In this document: piece after piece, positions 7,340 through 15,888 of the stretch
Layout: every line of letters starts with the position of its first letter
How positions within the stretch are numbered: the first letter of the stretch is position 1
Assembly (NCBI GenBank): GCA_009841115.1
Contig: VXML01000062.1
Span: 4,903 to 63,929, forward strand
From: Gemmatimonadota bacterium
GTDB taxonomy: Bacteria > Latescibacterota > UBA2968 > UBA8231
Direction: 5' to 3'
DNA: 59,027 bases
Notes under the pieces: generated by a model
Told to the model about the DNA's origin: nothing
Seen by the model: only the letters and a program-made list of their open reading frames with translations
Databases searched by the model: none
Made by a program: the position numbers and the translations under genes

Positions 7340-9534
7340 AGCGAATAACCTAGGGTAGCCTTAAAGGAGAAAGGGGCAGCCGGGATGACTGAGGCGGCAC
7401 CGAAGCCTCGGGTCTCGTATTCACGGTTAGTCAGATTCTTGAGGTTGAGCCGCAATAGCCCCGGCCCTTGGCGGTAAGTCAGTCCGAGGTCAAAGGTCAT
7501 CGCACCGTCAATTTGGTAGATATTGTCCTCGGCAGCGAACTGGCTGCCGACATAGCGGGCACCGGCGGCTAGGGTGAGGTGCGGGCCGAAGTCGCGGGCG
7601 GCCCACAGCGTCGCCAAGTGCTCGGGGGCGAAGGCCGGGGCGTTGCCCGAGCGGTCGACTACCTCGGCGACGATGGCCTGTGCGATGGGGTCGAGCTTTT
7701 TGCGCTCCAACTCGTTGAAACGCGTCAGTTCGGCGTCGAGATAGGCGTAGGAGGCCTGGGCGTACCAACCCGAGGCTGGGCGCACCCACAGCTCCAACTC
7801 CAGTCCCCGGGAGCGCTGGTCGCCGAGCTGCCGGGTTAAATTGTTGTCGTCGGGGATGGCGATATCGTCCTTTTGCAAGTGGAACAGCGCGAGACGACCG
7901 TCGAGTTTGCCGTCGAGCAGTTGCGCTTTAGCACCGACTTCGCCCTGGCGACTTTTTTCGGGTTCCAGACCGCCGACCACTAGGGCCGAAGGGGGAGCGA
8001 AGGCACTGCCGGCGTTGGCGTAAAACGAAAGCTCGTCGTTCGGCGCGAAGACCACGCCTAGCAGCGGGCTCAACTGCCGGTAGTCGCGTTGGGCGTCAAT
8101 GGGCACTGGCCGATAAGTGGAATCGGCAGTGGGGTCTCGCTGGTTGACGGCGCTGGTCTTGTCGTAATCGACCAGATCGAAGCGGCCTCCTATGAAAAAC
8201 TCGACGCGAGAGGAAAGAGTGATGCGATCGACGAAATAGGGTGCCAAGGTTTGAGCAGAGGTTTCGCCGGCCAGCGATTGGTCGGGTATCGGCACCAATT
8301 GTGCTAAGGTCGCCGTCTCTTGCGGGACGGAGAGGTTGATCGGGGGGAGGAAATTTACCGCTAAGGTAAAGTCGTCTTGGTAGCGAGAGAATTCGAGGCC
8401 GAAGAGCAACTGGTGCTTGAGGCCGCCGGTGTCCAGCGCCCACAGGGCTTCGAGTTGATTACCGATCACCGCCTGCTCGTCATCGAGTTCGTTGAGCAAT
8501 CGGATGAGGTCTAGCGAGCCGCTGGCGTTGAAGGTGGTGCCGCCGAAGAGGGTGCCGCGCGAGGGCCAGTCGAGGCGGGTGTAGTAGAATTTGTCGCGCA
8601 AAGTGAAATTGGGACCTAAATGCCATTCGTAATCGGCGCGAAAGCGCAGGATGGTCTGTTCGGAAAGGTCGAACGGCGTTTGGTATGAGCGGGTGCGCGG
8701 CACGTCGGGGAGCGTGTCGCCGTAGAGCAGCAGCAGGCCTTCATTAGAAAAAGGCTGGCTGGCGATGAGCGGCAGCCCGGCGTCGGCCTTGTGCTCACTG
8801 GTAAGATATTCGAAGTCGAGATTCAGCGTCGAGCGCTCGCCGAGGTTAAGCCGCAGCGTTGGGTTTACGGCGAGGATCGAGCTGTTCTTATCGTCGCGGT
8901 AGCTCTCCGCGTCCTGCCACAGAGCGTTGAGACGCAAGGCGAGGTTTTGGTCGGGCAGGGCGCGGCCAGCGTCGAGGGTGGCGCGATAGGTGGAGAAGCT
9001 CCCTAAGGAAGCGTTGATGCGGGCGAAGTCGCCGGCCGAGACTGGCCGTTTGCGGACGAGGTTGATGGTGCCCGATAGCGGGTTGCCGCCGTAGAGGAAG
9101 GCACCGGGGCCTTTGAGGGCTTCGACGCGGTCAACATTGTAGAGTTGGTAGAAGGTCGCTTCGGGTTCGGGAGCTCCGTCGGAGAGCACTAAGCCGTTGG
9201 CGAGCGAGTCGAAGCCGCGCAGGTAGAACAGGTCGTGGACGCCGAAATTGGTGTGGACGCCGACGCCGCTGACATTGGCCAGCGCATCGCTGAGGGTCGC
9301 GCCGTCTTGGGTCTCGATTAGGGGCTGGGGGACGATTCCGACGCTCAAGGGGGTCTTGTTCAGGGGCAGCGGCATTTTGGTGGCGATGGCGTTGGCGCGG
9401 GGGATAGCCAGTCGCGAGCCGGTGACGATGGTTTCATCGACGACGTGGAGTGAGTCGTCGGCGCTTTGGGCATGGACAAGGGTTGTCGGCACCGCCAAGG
9501 CAAAAATTAACAGGGTGCCACGGATATTTCTCAT
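7336..9534 (-). CDS. TonB-dependent outer-membrane receptor (siderophore type)
   Basis: 732 residues. Signal peptide to VHA (about residue 23), a TonB-box-like DETIVTGSR, a plug domain with LSDALANVSGV and the FYLRGF motif, then a long beta-barrel ending in NREYETRGFG...TLGYSL. The plug motifs match ferric-siderophore receptors. It imports a ligand across the outer membrane with energy from TonB-ExbBD, which are not in this window. The operon partner at 13268 resembles HemW/HutW, so haem is another possible ligand; the symporter and ligase would favour an organic compound. Confidence 0.9.
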   Translation of the reverse strand: MRNIRGTLLIFALAVPTTLVHAQSADDSLHVVDETIVTGSRLAIPRANAIATKMPLPLNKTPLSVGIVPQPLIETQDGATLSDALANVSGVGVHTNFGVHDLFYLRGFDSLANGLVLSDGAPEPEATFYQLYNVDRVEALKGPGAFLYGGNPLSGTINLVRKRPVSAGDFARINASLGSFSTYRATLDAGRALPDQNLALRLNALWQDAESYRDDKNSSILAVNPTLRLNLGERSTLNLDFEYLTSEHKADAGLPLIASQPFSNEGLLLLYGDTLPDVPRTRSYQTPFDLSEQTILRFRADYEWHLGPNFTLRDKFYYTRLDWPSRGTLFGGTTFNASGSLDLIRLLNELDDEQAVIGNQLEALWALDTGGLKHQLLFGLEFSRYQDDFTLAVNFLPPINLSVPQETATLAQLVPIPDQSLAGETSAQTLAPYFVDRITLSSRVEFFIGGRFDLVDYDKTSAVNQRDPTADSTYRPVPIDAQRDYRQLSPLLGVVFAPNDELSFYANAGSAFAPPSALVVGGLEPEKSRQGEVGAKAQLLDGKLDGRLALFHLQKDDIAIPDDNNLTRQLGDQRSRGLELELWVRPASGWYAQASYAYLDAELTRFNELERKKLDPIAQAIVAEVVDRSGNAPAFAPEHLATLWAARDFGPHLTLAAGARYVGSQFAAEDNIYQIDGAMTFDLGLTYRQGPGLLRLNLKNLTNREYETRGFGAASVIPAAPFSFKATLGYSL

Positions 9535-10772
9535 TGAGTTGCTCCCATTATGTTTATGCGGACGATTTCTTCATTGTCGCGGAGGTATATCCCACCATCG
9601 GCGAGTGAGGGGACGGTCCCACATCTGCTGCGGCGGAAGACTGGGATGTTGGCCTTTTCGACGAAGCCTGCGGGCGTGGCTTCAACTATGCTGAGATTGC
9701 AGCGTTCGTCCAAGATGACGAGGTGGCCGTCGGCGACAATTAAGGTGCCCTTGCCTTGGGCCTTCCACTTTTCTTCGCCAGTCTCGGCGTCGAGGCATTT
9801 GAGAGTCGAGCCGTCGAAACCGTAGAGATGCCCCTGGTAGTAGATGGAGGTGGCGGCGTGGTTTCGCATGTTTTTATTGCGCCAGACCTCGGCCACTTCA
9901 TAGCCCTTGTCTGTGGCTGTGACTTCGACTAGAGAGCCACCCATATCGGAACTGGAGGAGATAAAGAAGCGATTAGGTGGAATAAAAACCGGGGTGACAA
10001 CATTGGTGGATTGGCTGGTTATATAGGGATATTGCCACAGCACCCGGCCCTTTTGCGGCGCAACCGCGATCAGCCCGAAGCCGGTGAAAAATACCGCTTG
10101 GCGCGTTTGGCCGATGGTGGCGATGATGGGAGAGGAATGGCCCCTCTCGTCGCTGCCAGTAGTCCAGGCGGTCTCGCCGCTAATTTTGTCAAAGGCCATC
10201 AGCGAATGGCCACTCTTACCGCCTGCTTCGATTAAGACGAGATTCCTATTGACTAGCGGCGACGCTGCAAAGATTCGATTGGGCCTCACGCTGTCGAAGT
10301 CGCGTACTATATTGCGGCTCCATCGTTGGGTGCCGAACTGGCTGTCGAGCGCGAGGAGTCTGCCACGAGTGCTGAGGACATAGACCATCTTGCCGTCCAC
10401 GGTGGGGGTGGCACGCGGACTGCGGCCGCCTCGCGGTTCTGAGGGATCGTTGCCGGTGGTGCGGGTGCGCCATATCACTTCGCCGTTGCGGGCGTCGAGA
10501 CAGACTGCGTATTCCTCTCCACTGTGGATGTACATTGTATAGAGGCGATCACCGACGACGGACAGGCCGGAAGAGCCCTGCCCGGCATGGACGCGCCAGG
10601 ACTCTCTAAAAGAGGGCACTTTGCCGAACAGACCCGTCTCCGGCGAGATACCGTTGCGGTGAGGACCTAGCCATTGCGGCCAGTCCGTCCATTGCCAGTG
10701 CGACCAATCTTGGGCCAAGGCCGGCAGGGCACCTAAGACGATGGCGAACAGGGCGGTGCGCGCGGTGCTCAT
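9531..10772 (-). CDS. Secreted PQQ-like beta-propeller protein, copy 1 of a tandem triplet
   Basis: 413 residues with a signal peptide ending ALAQ. WPQWLGPHRNGISPETG near residue 35 is the N-terminal signature of BamB/PQQ-like propellers in planctomycete-type lineages. Blades repeat the pattern LDARNGEVIW, FDKISGETAW and LDAETGEEKW. It closely resembles the next two genes throughout, so they arose by tandem duplication. This copy diverges most, for example QGKGTL lacks the RGY found in the others. Starts with ATG in an ATGA overlap. No quinone-enzyme catalytic residues are apparent; a binding or scaffold role at the envelope is inferred. Confidence 0.85.
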   Translation of the reverse strand: MSTARTALFAIVLGALPALAQDWSHWQWTDWPQWLGPHRNGISPETGLFGKVPSFRESWRVHAGQGSSGLSVVGDRLYTMYIHSGEEYAVCLDARNGEVIWRTRTTGNDPSEPRGGRSPRATPTVDGKMVYVLSTRGRLLALDSQFGTQRWSRNIVRDFDSVRPNRIFAASPLVNRNLVLIEAGGKSGHSLMAFDKISGETAWTTGSDERGHSSPIIATIGQTRQAVFFTGFGLIAVAPQKGRVLWQYPYITSQSTNVVTPVFIPPNRFFISSSSDMGGSLVEVTATDKGYEVAEVWRNKNMRNHAATSIYYQGHLYGFDGSTLKCLDAETGEEKWKAQGKGTLIVADGHLVILDERCNLSIVEATPAGFVEKANIPVFRRSRCGTVPSLADGGIYLRDNEEIVRINIMGATQ

Positions 10773-12010
10773 TGAGCTGTCCCCACCACGTCTATGCGGA
10801 CGATTTCCTTATCATCGCGGAGGTAGAGTCGGCCATCGGCCAGCGCGGGAGCTGTCCAGCATTTGCTGCGGAAGACCCAAGTGTTGGCCTTTTCGACGAA
10901 GCCTTCGGGCGTGGCTTTGGCTAGGCCGAGATTGCCGCGTTCGCCCAAGAGGACGAGGTGGCCATCGGCGACGATCAAGGTGCCCTTGCCGTAGCCTCGG
11001 GTCTTCCACTTTTCTGCTCCGGTTTCGGCGTCGAGGCACTTGAGGATCGAGCCGTCAAAGCCGTAGAGGTGCCCCTCGTAGTAGATGGAGGTAGCGAAGT
11101 GATTTTCCATCTCTTTGTTGCGCCAGATCTCCTTCGCACTATAGCCGCGGTCTGTGGCGGAGACCTCCACTACACTGGCCCCCGTGCCATAGCCGGAGGA
11201 AATAAAGAAGCGGTTGGGCGGGATGAAAACCGGGGTCGCGGCGTTGACGTTGTGCCTAGTCGTCCAGGGGTGTTTCCACAGTACTTGGCCGTGTTGTGGC
11301 GTGACTGCGATCAGCCCGTTGCCGGTGAAAAACACCGCTTGGTGCGTTTGGCCGATGGTGGTGGTGATAGGAGAGGAGTAGCCCAGCTTGTCCCTGCCGG
11401 TTTTCCAGGCGACGTCGCCGCTGATTTTGTCAAAGGCTATCAGCGAATGACCGCCCGTTCCGCCGGCTTCGATTAGAACGAGGTCTCCCGCGACTAGGGG
11501 CGACGGGCAAAAGCCCCAGCGGGGCTTCTTGCTGCCGAACTCGCTCACTAGGTCGTGGCTCCATTTTGGGGAGCCGGTCTGGCTGTCGAGCGCGTAGAGT
11601 TTGCCGTAGGCGCTGGAGACATAGACCATCCCGTCGTCTACGGTGGGAGTGGCGCGCGGACCGTCGCCGCCTTGCCGTTCCATTAACATACCGTCGGTGC
11701 GGGTGCGCCACAGCACTTCGCCATTGCTGGCGTCGAGACAGACCGCGTATTCATCGCCGCTGTGGATGTACATCGTATAGATGCGATCGCCGACGACGGA
11801 CAGGCCGGAAAAGCCCTTTCCGCCTTGGACGCGCCAGGATTCTGTAAAAGACGGCTCGTCGCCGAACAGACCCGTCTCCGGCGAGATGCCGTTGCGGTCG
11901 GGGCCGAGCCATTGCGGCCAGCCCGTGGATTGCCAACGCGACCAATCTTGGGCTAAGGTTGGAAAGGCGCATAAGACGAGGGTTAGGGCCGCTCCCAATA
12001 TCTTCTTCAT
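10769..12010 (-). CDS. Secreted PQQ-like beta-propeller protein, copy 2
   Basis: 413 residues starting MKKILGAALT with a signal peptide ending TLAQ. The start at 12010 is set by an ATGA overlap with copy 3; a longer open frame extends upstream but reads the copy 3 gene in the wrong frame. Residues after the signal carry WPQWLGPDRNGISPETG, and blades include LDSQTGSPKW, FDKISGDVAW and LDAETGAEKW. It shares long blocks with copies 1 and 3, such as KTRGYGKGTLIVADGH. Likely periplasmic. Confidence 0.87.
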   Translation of the reverse strand: MKKILGAALTLVLCAFPTLAQDWSRWQSTGWPQWLGPDRNGISPETGLFGDEPSFTESWRVQGGKGFSGLSVVGDRIYTMYIHSGDEYAVCLDASNGEVLWRTRTDGMLMERQGGDGPRATPTVDDGMVYVSSAYGKLYALDSQTGSPKWSHDLVSEFGSKKPRWGFCPSPLVAGDLVLIEAGGTGGHSLIAFDKISGDVAWKTGRDKLGYSSPITTTIGQTHQAVFFTGNGLIAVTPQHGQVLWKHPWTTRHNVNAATPVFIPPNRFFISSGYGTGASVVEVSATDRGYSAKEIWRNKEMENHFATSIYYEGHLYGFDGSILKCLDAETGAEKWKTRGYGKGTLIVADGHLVLLGERGNLGLAKATPEGFVEKANTWVFRSKCWTAPALADGRLYLRDDKEIVRIDVVGTAQ

Positions 12011-13254
12011 TGGGCCGCTCCTAGCACCTTGAGGCAGACGATTTCGCTTTCGTCGCGCATATAAAGGCGGCCATTGGCCAGCGAAGGAATGGTCCAGCAG
12101 CGGCTGTCGAAAGCGGGGTAGCTGGCCTTTTCGACAAAGCCTTCGGGCGTGGCTTCGGCTATGCCGAGGTTGCCTTGTTCGCCCAAGATGATGAGATGGC
12201 CATCGGCGATGAGCAGGGTGCCCTTGCCATAGCCTCGGGTCTTCCACTTTTCTTCACCGGTCGCGGCGTCGAGGCACTTGAGGATTGAGCCGCCAAAGCC
12301 GTAGAGATGGTTCTCGTAGAGGACCGAGGTGCCGAACTCGTTTTCCATCTTTTTGTTTTGCCAGACCTGCTCGACGGCGAGGCTGTCGCCGTTGCCCTTG
12401 ATTTGCAAGAGTGTGCCGCCGTCGCTGTTGACGGTGGAGATAAAAATTCGGTCGGGCGCGATGAAAACGGGCGTCGCCGCGCTGACGTCGTAGCGGGTTT
12501 TCCAAGGGTAGCGCCAGTAAACGCGGCCGTCTTCCGGTGCTAGGCCGGTAAGCGAATAGGCCGTGAAATAGGCGAGTTGGCGGGTGCCGGCCGCAGTGAA
12601 GGCGATGGGCGATGAATAGCTCATCTTTTCGTTGAGGGCGGTCCAAACGGTTGCGCCGGTGGCTTTGTCGAGGGCTACGGCGGTGACCGGGGTTGTGCGG
12701 TCGATGGCCATATCGACGACGAAGTTGCCGTCGTGGCCGCCGGCTTCGACTAGGAGCAGGTCGCCTTCGACTAATGGGGAGGTGCTAAACCCCCACCTCG
12801 GCACTTGGCTGCTGAACTCGGCGACCAAGTCCTTTTCCCAGATCGGCGTGCCACTCGCGGCTGCGAGTGCAAAGAGCTTGCCGGTGGCACCGAGTACATA
12901 GACGGTCTCACCATCGACGGTGGGCGTCGAGCGCGGGCCGTCGCCGCCTTGGGTTTCCTTGTAGTAAGGACCGGTGCGGTGACGCCAGATTTCCACGCCG
13001 GTCTCGGCGTCGAGGCAGATGGCGAACTCGTCGTCGCCTCGGGCGAACATGGTGAAGACCCGGCCGTCGGCGACGGAGATGCCGGAGAAGCCATTGCCGA
13101 GCGGGACGCGCCATGCTTCTGCAAAAGGTTGCTCGGCAGTGAAGAGGCCGGTTTCGCTGGAGATGCCGTTTCGCTGGGGGCCAAGCCACTGGGGCCAGTC
13201 AGCTGCTTGTGCGGTGGCACTTAGGAACAGTAAAAGTGAGAGTGCGTTTTTCAA
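12007..13254 (-). CDS. Secreted PQQ-like beta-propeller protein, copy 3
   Basis: 415 residues with a signal peptide ending TAQA and WPQWLGPQRNGISSETG after it. Blades include LDAETGVEIW, LDKATGATVW and LDAATGEEKW. The start is TTG at 13254, supported by AGGAGG five bases upstream, one of only two junctions in this operon that are not overlapping. Compared with copies 1 and 2 it has a short insertion near MAIDRTTPVTAV. The strong ribosome site may reset translation for the three propellers. Confidence 0.87.
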   Translation of the reverse strand: MKNALSLLLFLSATAQAADWPQWLGPQRNGISSETGLFTAEQPFAEAWRVPLGNGFSGISVADGRVFTMFARGDDEFAICLDAETGVEIWRHRTGPYYKETQGGDGPRSTPTVDGETVYVLGATGKLFALAAASGTPIWEKDLVAEFSSQVPRWGFSTSPLVEGDLLLVEAGGHDGNFVVDMAIDRTTPVTAVALDKATGATVWTALNEKMSYSSPIAFTAAGTRQLAYFTAYSLTGLAPEDGRVYWRYPWKTRYDVSAATPVFIAPDRIFISTVNSDGGTLLQIKGNGDSLAVEQVWQNKKMENEFGTSVLYENHLYGFGGSILKCLDAATGEEKWKTRGYGKGTLLIADGHLIILGEQGNLGIAEATPEGFVEKASYPAFDSRCWTIPSLANGRLYMRDESEIVCLKVLGAAQ

Positions 13255-13267
13255 TGATACCTCCTAC

Positions 13268-14605
13268 TCAGGTATAGCGTGCGTTGCGGTATTGGGCTTG
13301 GTAAAAGTCGGGCAGGAGCTGATCGACTCGCATGAGTCCCTCGTCGGTCAGTTCAATCGAGTCCACGTCGAATTGGAGCATTCCCTCGTCGCGCAGGCCG
13401 CTGAGTGCAGCGGCGAAGTGAGTGACGATATCGACGCCGAATTTGGCGCGAAAATACGCGGTGTCCAGTGCGCCCAATTTGAGTTGCAGGATCACCTCGC
13501 GGGTCAGTTGCTCTTTGCGGTTGGTGGCAAAGGCGCGGTGGATGGGGAGGTCTCCGCGATCAATGGCGGCGAGGTACTCGTCCCAATTTGGCGCGTTCTG
13601 GTAGTGGACGCCGCTCAGGTGCGAGAAGGAGGCGACGCCGGTGCCGATCATGTCTTGGCCGGTCCACACGGCGTCGCGGTACACGAAGCGGGCGTCGGGC
13701 GTTTTCTTCATGGTGTAGGCGCTTGAACGCACGTATCCAGCGGCGGCTAGTTGCTCGAAGGCGTAGGCGTGCCAAGCGCGCTTGGTCTTCCAGTCTGCTA
13801 GGGCCAGCGGCTCGCCGTCGCCAGCGAGTAGGTCCTTGGAATAGACCGTGTTGTACGGCAACTCCATCTGATAGACGGTGACGCTGTCGGGATCGAATTC
13901 GATAGTCTTTTGCACGGTCTGACGCCAGCTTGGCCACGTCTCGCCGACCATGCCGGCGATCAGATCGACGTTGACCTGGTCGAAGTCAAGCGCGTGGATC
14001 CAGGGCACGACTTGGTAGATTTCCTTGCTGACGTGAGCGCGGCCGTTGTGGCGCAGAATCTCATCGTCGAGGTTTTCTATTCCCAGGCTGAGGCGGGTGA
14101 CGCCGATGGCGCGGATGGTTTCTAATTTGGCTTGGGTCAGGGTGCCCGGCTCGCACTCAAAGGCGATTTCGTCGGCGTGGTCCCAAGACATGGCGTCTTT
14201 GAGGCGCTGGACTAAGGAACGCAGGTGGCGCGAGCTGATGTAAGAGGGGGTGCCGCCGCCAAAGTAGATAAAGTGCAATGGTCGATCTTGGACTGCTGGC
14301 TGCTGGGCGTAGTGTTCCACTTCGCGGGCGAGGGCGTCTAAGTAGGTTTGGATTTGCTGGCTGTTTTTGTCCGTATAGACGCGGAAGTAGCAGAACTTGC
14401 AGCGCTTGCGGCAGAAGGGGATGTGGAGGTAGAGGCCGAGTTTGCTGTCTGACCGTGGCGGATCGGCGAGTGCGCGATGTGCTTGTGGGACATCCTCCTC
14501 GCCCCAAAACGAATAGGCCGGGTAGTTGGAGACGAAGACGCTGCCGACCTCGGTTTCGGTGCGGTCGGTGCGGGTGGTCGCTGGGTCGCTACCGAGTGAA
14601 CTCAT
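13268..14605 (-). CDS. Radical SAM protein of the HemW/HutW (coproporphyrinogen oxidase-like) family
   Basis: 445 residues from the ATG at 14605, chosen because it overlaps the upstream stop as ATGA; an ATG nine codons earlier is less likely. CRKRCKFC gives the CxxxCxxC iron-sulfur site that binds SAM, followed by YFGGGTPSYIS, the typical GGT motif, and ECEPGTL. The C-terminal part matches the HemN C-domain. Relatives are haem chaperones (HemW), haem-degrading methyltransferases (HutW/ChuW) and oxygen-independent coproporphyrinogen oxidases. Link to a TonB receptor makes a haem-related role plausible but unproven. Confidence 0.82.
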   Translation of the reverse strand: MSSLGSDPATTRTDRTETEVGSVFVSNYPAYSFWGEEDVPQAHRALADPPRSDSKLGLYLHIPFCRKRCKFCYFRVYTDKNSQQIQTYLDALAREVEHYAQQPAVQDRPLHFIYFGGGTPSYISSRHLRSLVQRLKDAMSWDHADEIAFECEPGTLTQAKLETIRAIGVTRLSLGIENLDDEILRHNGRAHVSKEIYQVVPWIHALDFDQVNVDLIAGMVGETWPSWRQTVQKTIEFDPDSVTVYQMELPYNTVYSKDLLAGDGEPLALADWKTKRAWHAYAFEQLAAAGYVRSSAYTMKKTPDARFVYRDAVWTGQDMIGTGVASFSHLSGVHYQNAPNWDEYLAAIDRGDLPIHRAFATNRKEQLTREVILQLKLGALDTAYFRAKFGVDIVTHFAAALSGLRDEGMLQFDVDSIELTDEGLMRVDQLLPDFYQAQYRNARYT

Positions 14606-15693
14606 GGTTTGACTTTTTCTTTCCCAAAACAATACAGCACACCGTCGGTGGCTCCAATGACAAGATGGCCGGCGGCGATGGCCGGTGAAGCCGCGATGGC
14701 TGCGCCCGTTTCAAAGCGCCAGACTTCCGCGCCCGATGCGAGCGCGAGGGCGATGAGCGCACGGGCACCTACGTAAATATAATCATCGGCGATGACCGGT
14801 GAGGAATCTACCCGCGCTCCCGCAGCAAAAGTCCACAGGGATTGGCCGGTTTGCGGGTCGAGGGCATGTACGAGTTTGTCTCGACCGCCGATGACGACTG
14901 CTTGGTCGGAGACGGCTGGCGAGGAGTAAAACGGGAATTTCCGCACCGCGTGGGCGTAGCGCCAGCGGATTGCTCCTGTGTCTAAATCGATGCCGAGTAC
15001 TTCGTTGCTAAAGGTGCCTAGGTACGCGCGTTCCGCGTGGATGGCGGCGCTAGAAGCCACATACCCGCCTAGCTCAAGCTGCTGGTGCTGTGTGCCGTCG
15101 GCGCGATCTAAAAGCCGCAGGTATCCGTCGCAACCGGCCACGGCGACGCGGTTTTCGTATAGCGCCGGCGTACTGTGAATATATCCCTCTGTGGCGATTT
15201 TCCAAATCAGGGTTCCGGCGGTTGCGTCGAGGCAGTACAGGTGCTGGTCGTAGCTGCCGAAGTAGAGTTGGCCGTCGGTGTAGCTGGCCGAGGAGATGAT
15301 GCTGGCGTCGGCGGTGAAAGTCCAGCGGCGTTGGCCGTTCTGGATAGCGACGGCGTGGAAGGTGCCGGCTTCGTCGCCGAAGTACACGGTGCTGTCGGCG
15401 ATGGTGGGGGAGGACTTGATTTCGTCGTCGGCTTGGTACTGCCATACTAGCGCGCCGGTGTGCAAGTCGAGTGCGTAGAGCTGGCCGTCGAGCGAGCCGA
15501 CATACACCGTGCCTTCGTGAATGGCGGCGGTGGATTCGATGGCGTCTTGGGTGGGGTAGGCCCAAAGCAGCGTTAGAGGTGGGGCGAGGTTGGAGGTGGC
15601 GACGCCGGTGAGTTGGGAGTTGCCGCGGAAGGTGTTCCAGGTGTCAGCAGTAGCCGTGGTGACTAGGAGTAGGGTTAAGAAGTAGAGTGGCAT
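14602..15693 (-). CDS. Secreted PQQ-like beta-propeller protein, first gene of the operon
   Basis: 363 residues with a signal peptide ending TATA. WNTFRGNSQLTGV takes the place of the WPQWLGP signature, and blades repeat LDLHTGALVW, LDATAGTLIW, IDLDTGAIRW and LDPQTGQSLW in BamB style. It is shorter and clearly different from the three tandem copies downstream. It starts the 11-gene operon 195 bases from the divergent ABC exporter gene, so the promoter should lie in 15694-15888. Confidence 0.83.
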   Translation of the reverse strand: MPLYFLTLLLVTTATADTWNTFRGNSQLTGVATSNLAPPLTLLWAYPTQDAIESTAAIHEGTVYVGSLDGQLYALDLHTGALVWQYQADDEIKSSPTIADSTVYFGDEAGTFHAVAIQNGQRRWTFTADASIISSASYTDGQLYFGSYDQHLYCLDATAGTLIWKIATEGYIHSTPALYENRVAVAGCDGYLRLLDRADGTQHQQLELGGYVASSAAIHAERAYLGTFSNEVLGIDLDTGAIRWRYAHAVRKFPFYSSPAVSDQAVVIGGRDKLVHALDPQTGQSLWTFAAGARVDSSPVIADDYIYVGARALIALALASGAEVWRFETGAAIAASPAIAAGHLVIGATDGVLYCFGKEKVKP

Positions 15694-15888
15694 ATTCTGT
15701 TGGTTGAGAGACTATGAACGAAAGTAAAGAAGAGGGCGAAAGATTGCTAATTTGATAGAGACGCCAGCCTTGACCGAGGCTACACAAATGCGGAAACTCC
15801 GACAATAAATACTCGAGATCTGATGCCCTTAATTCACTACGCGGTTCGGTTTGACCGCATGCAGACAGGGAAATGGTAGTAGCCTGCA

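Noticed and set aside
12011..12247. N-terminal extension of propeller copy 2
   Set aside because: This part reads the copy 3 gene in a wrong frame and gives Arg- and Pro-rich sequence; the start at 12010 has the signal peptide and ATGA overlap.
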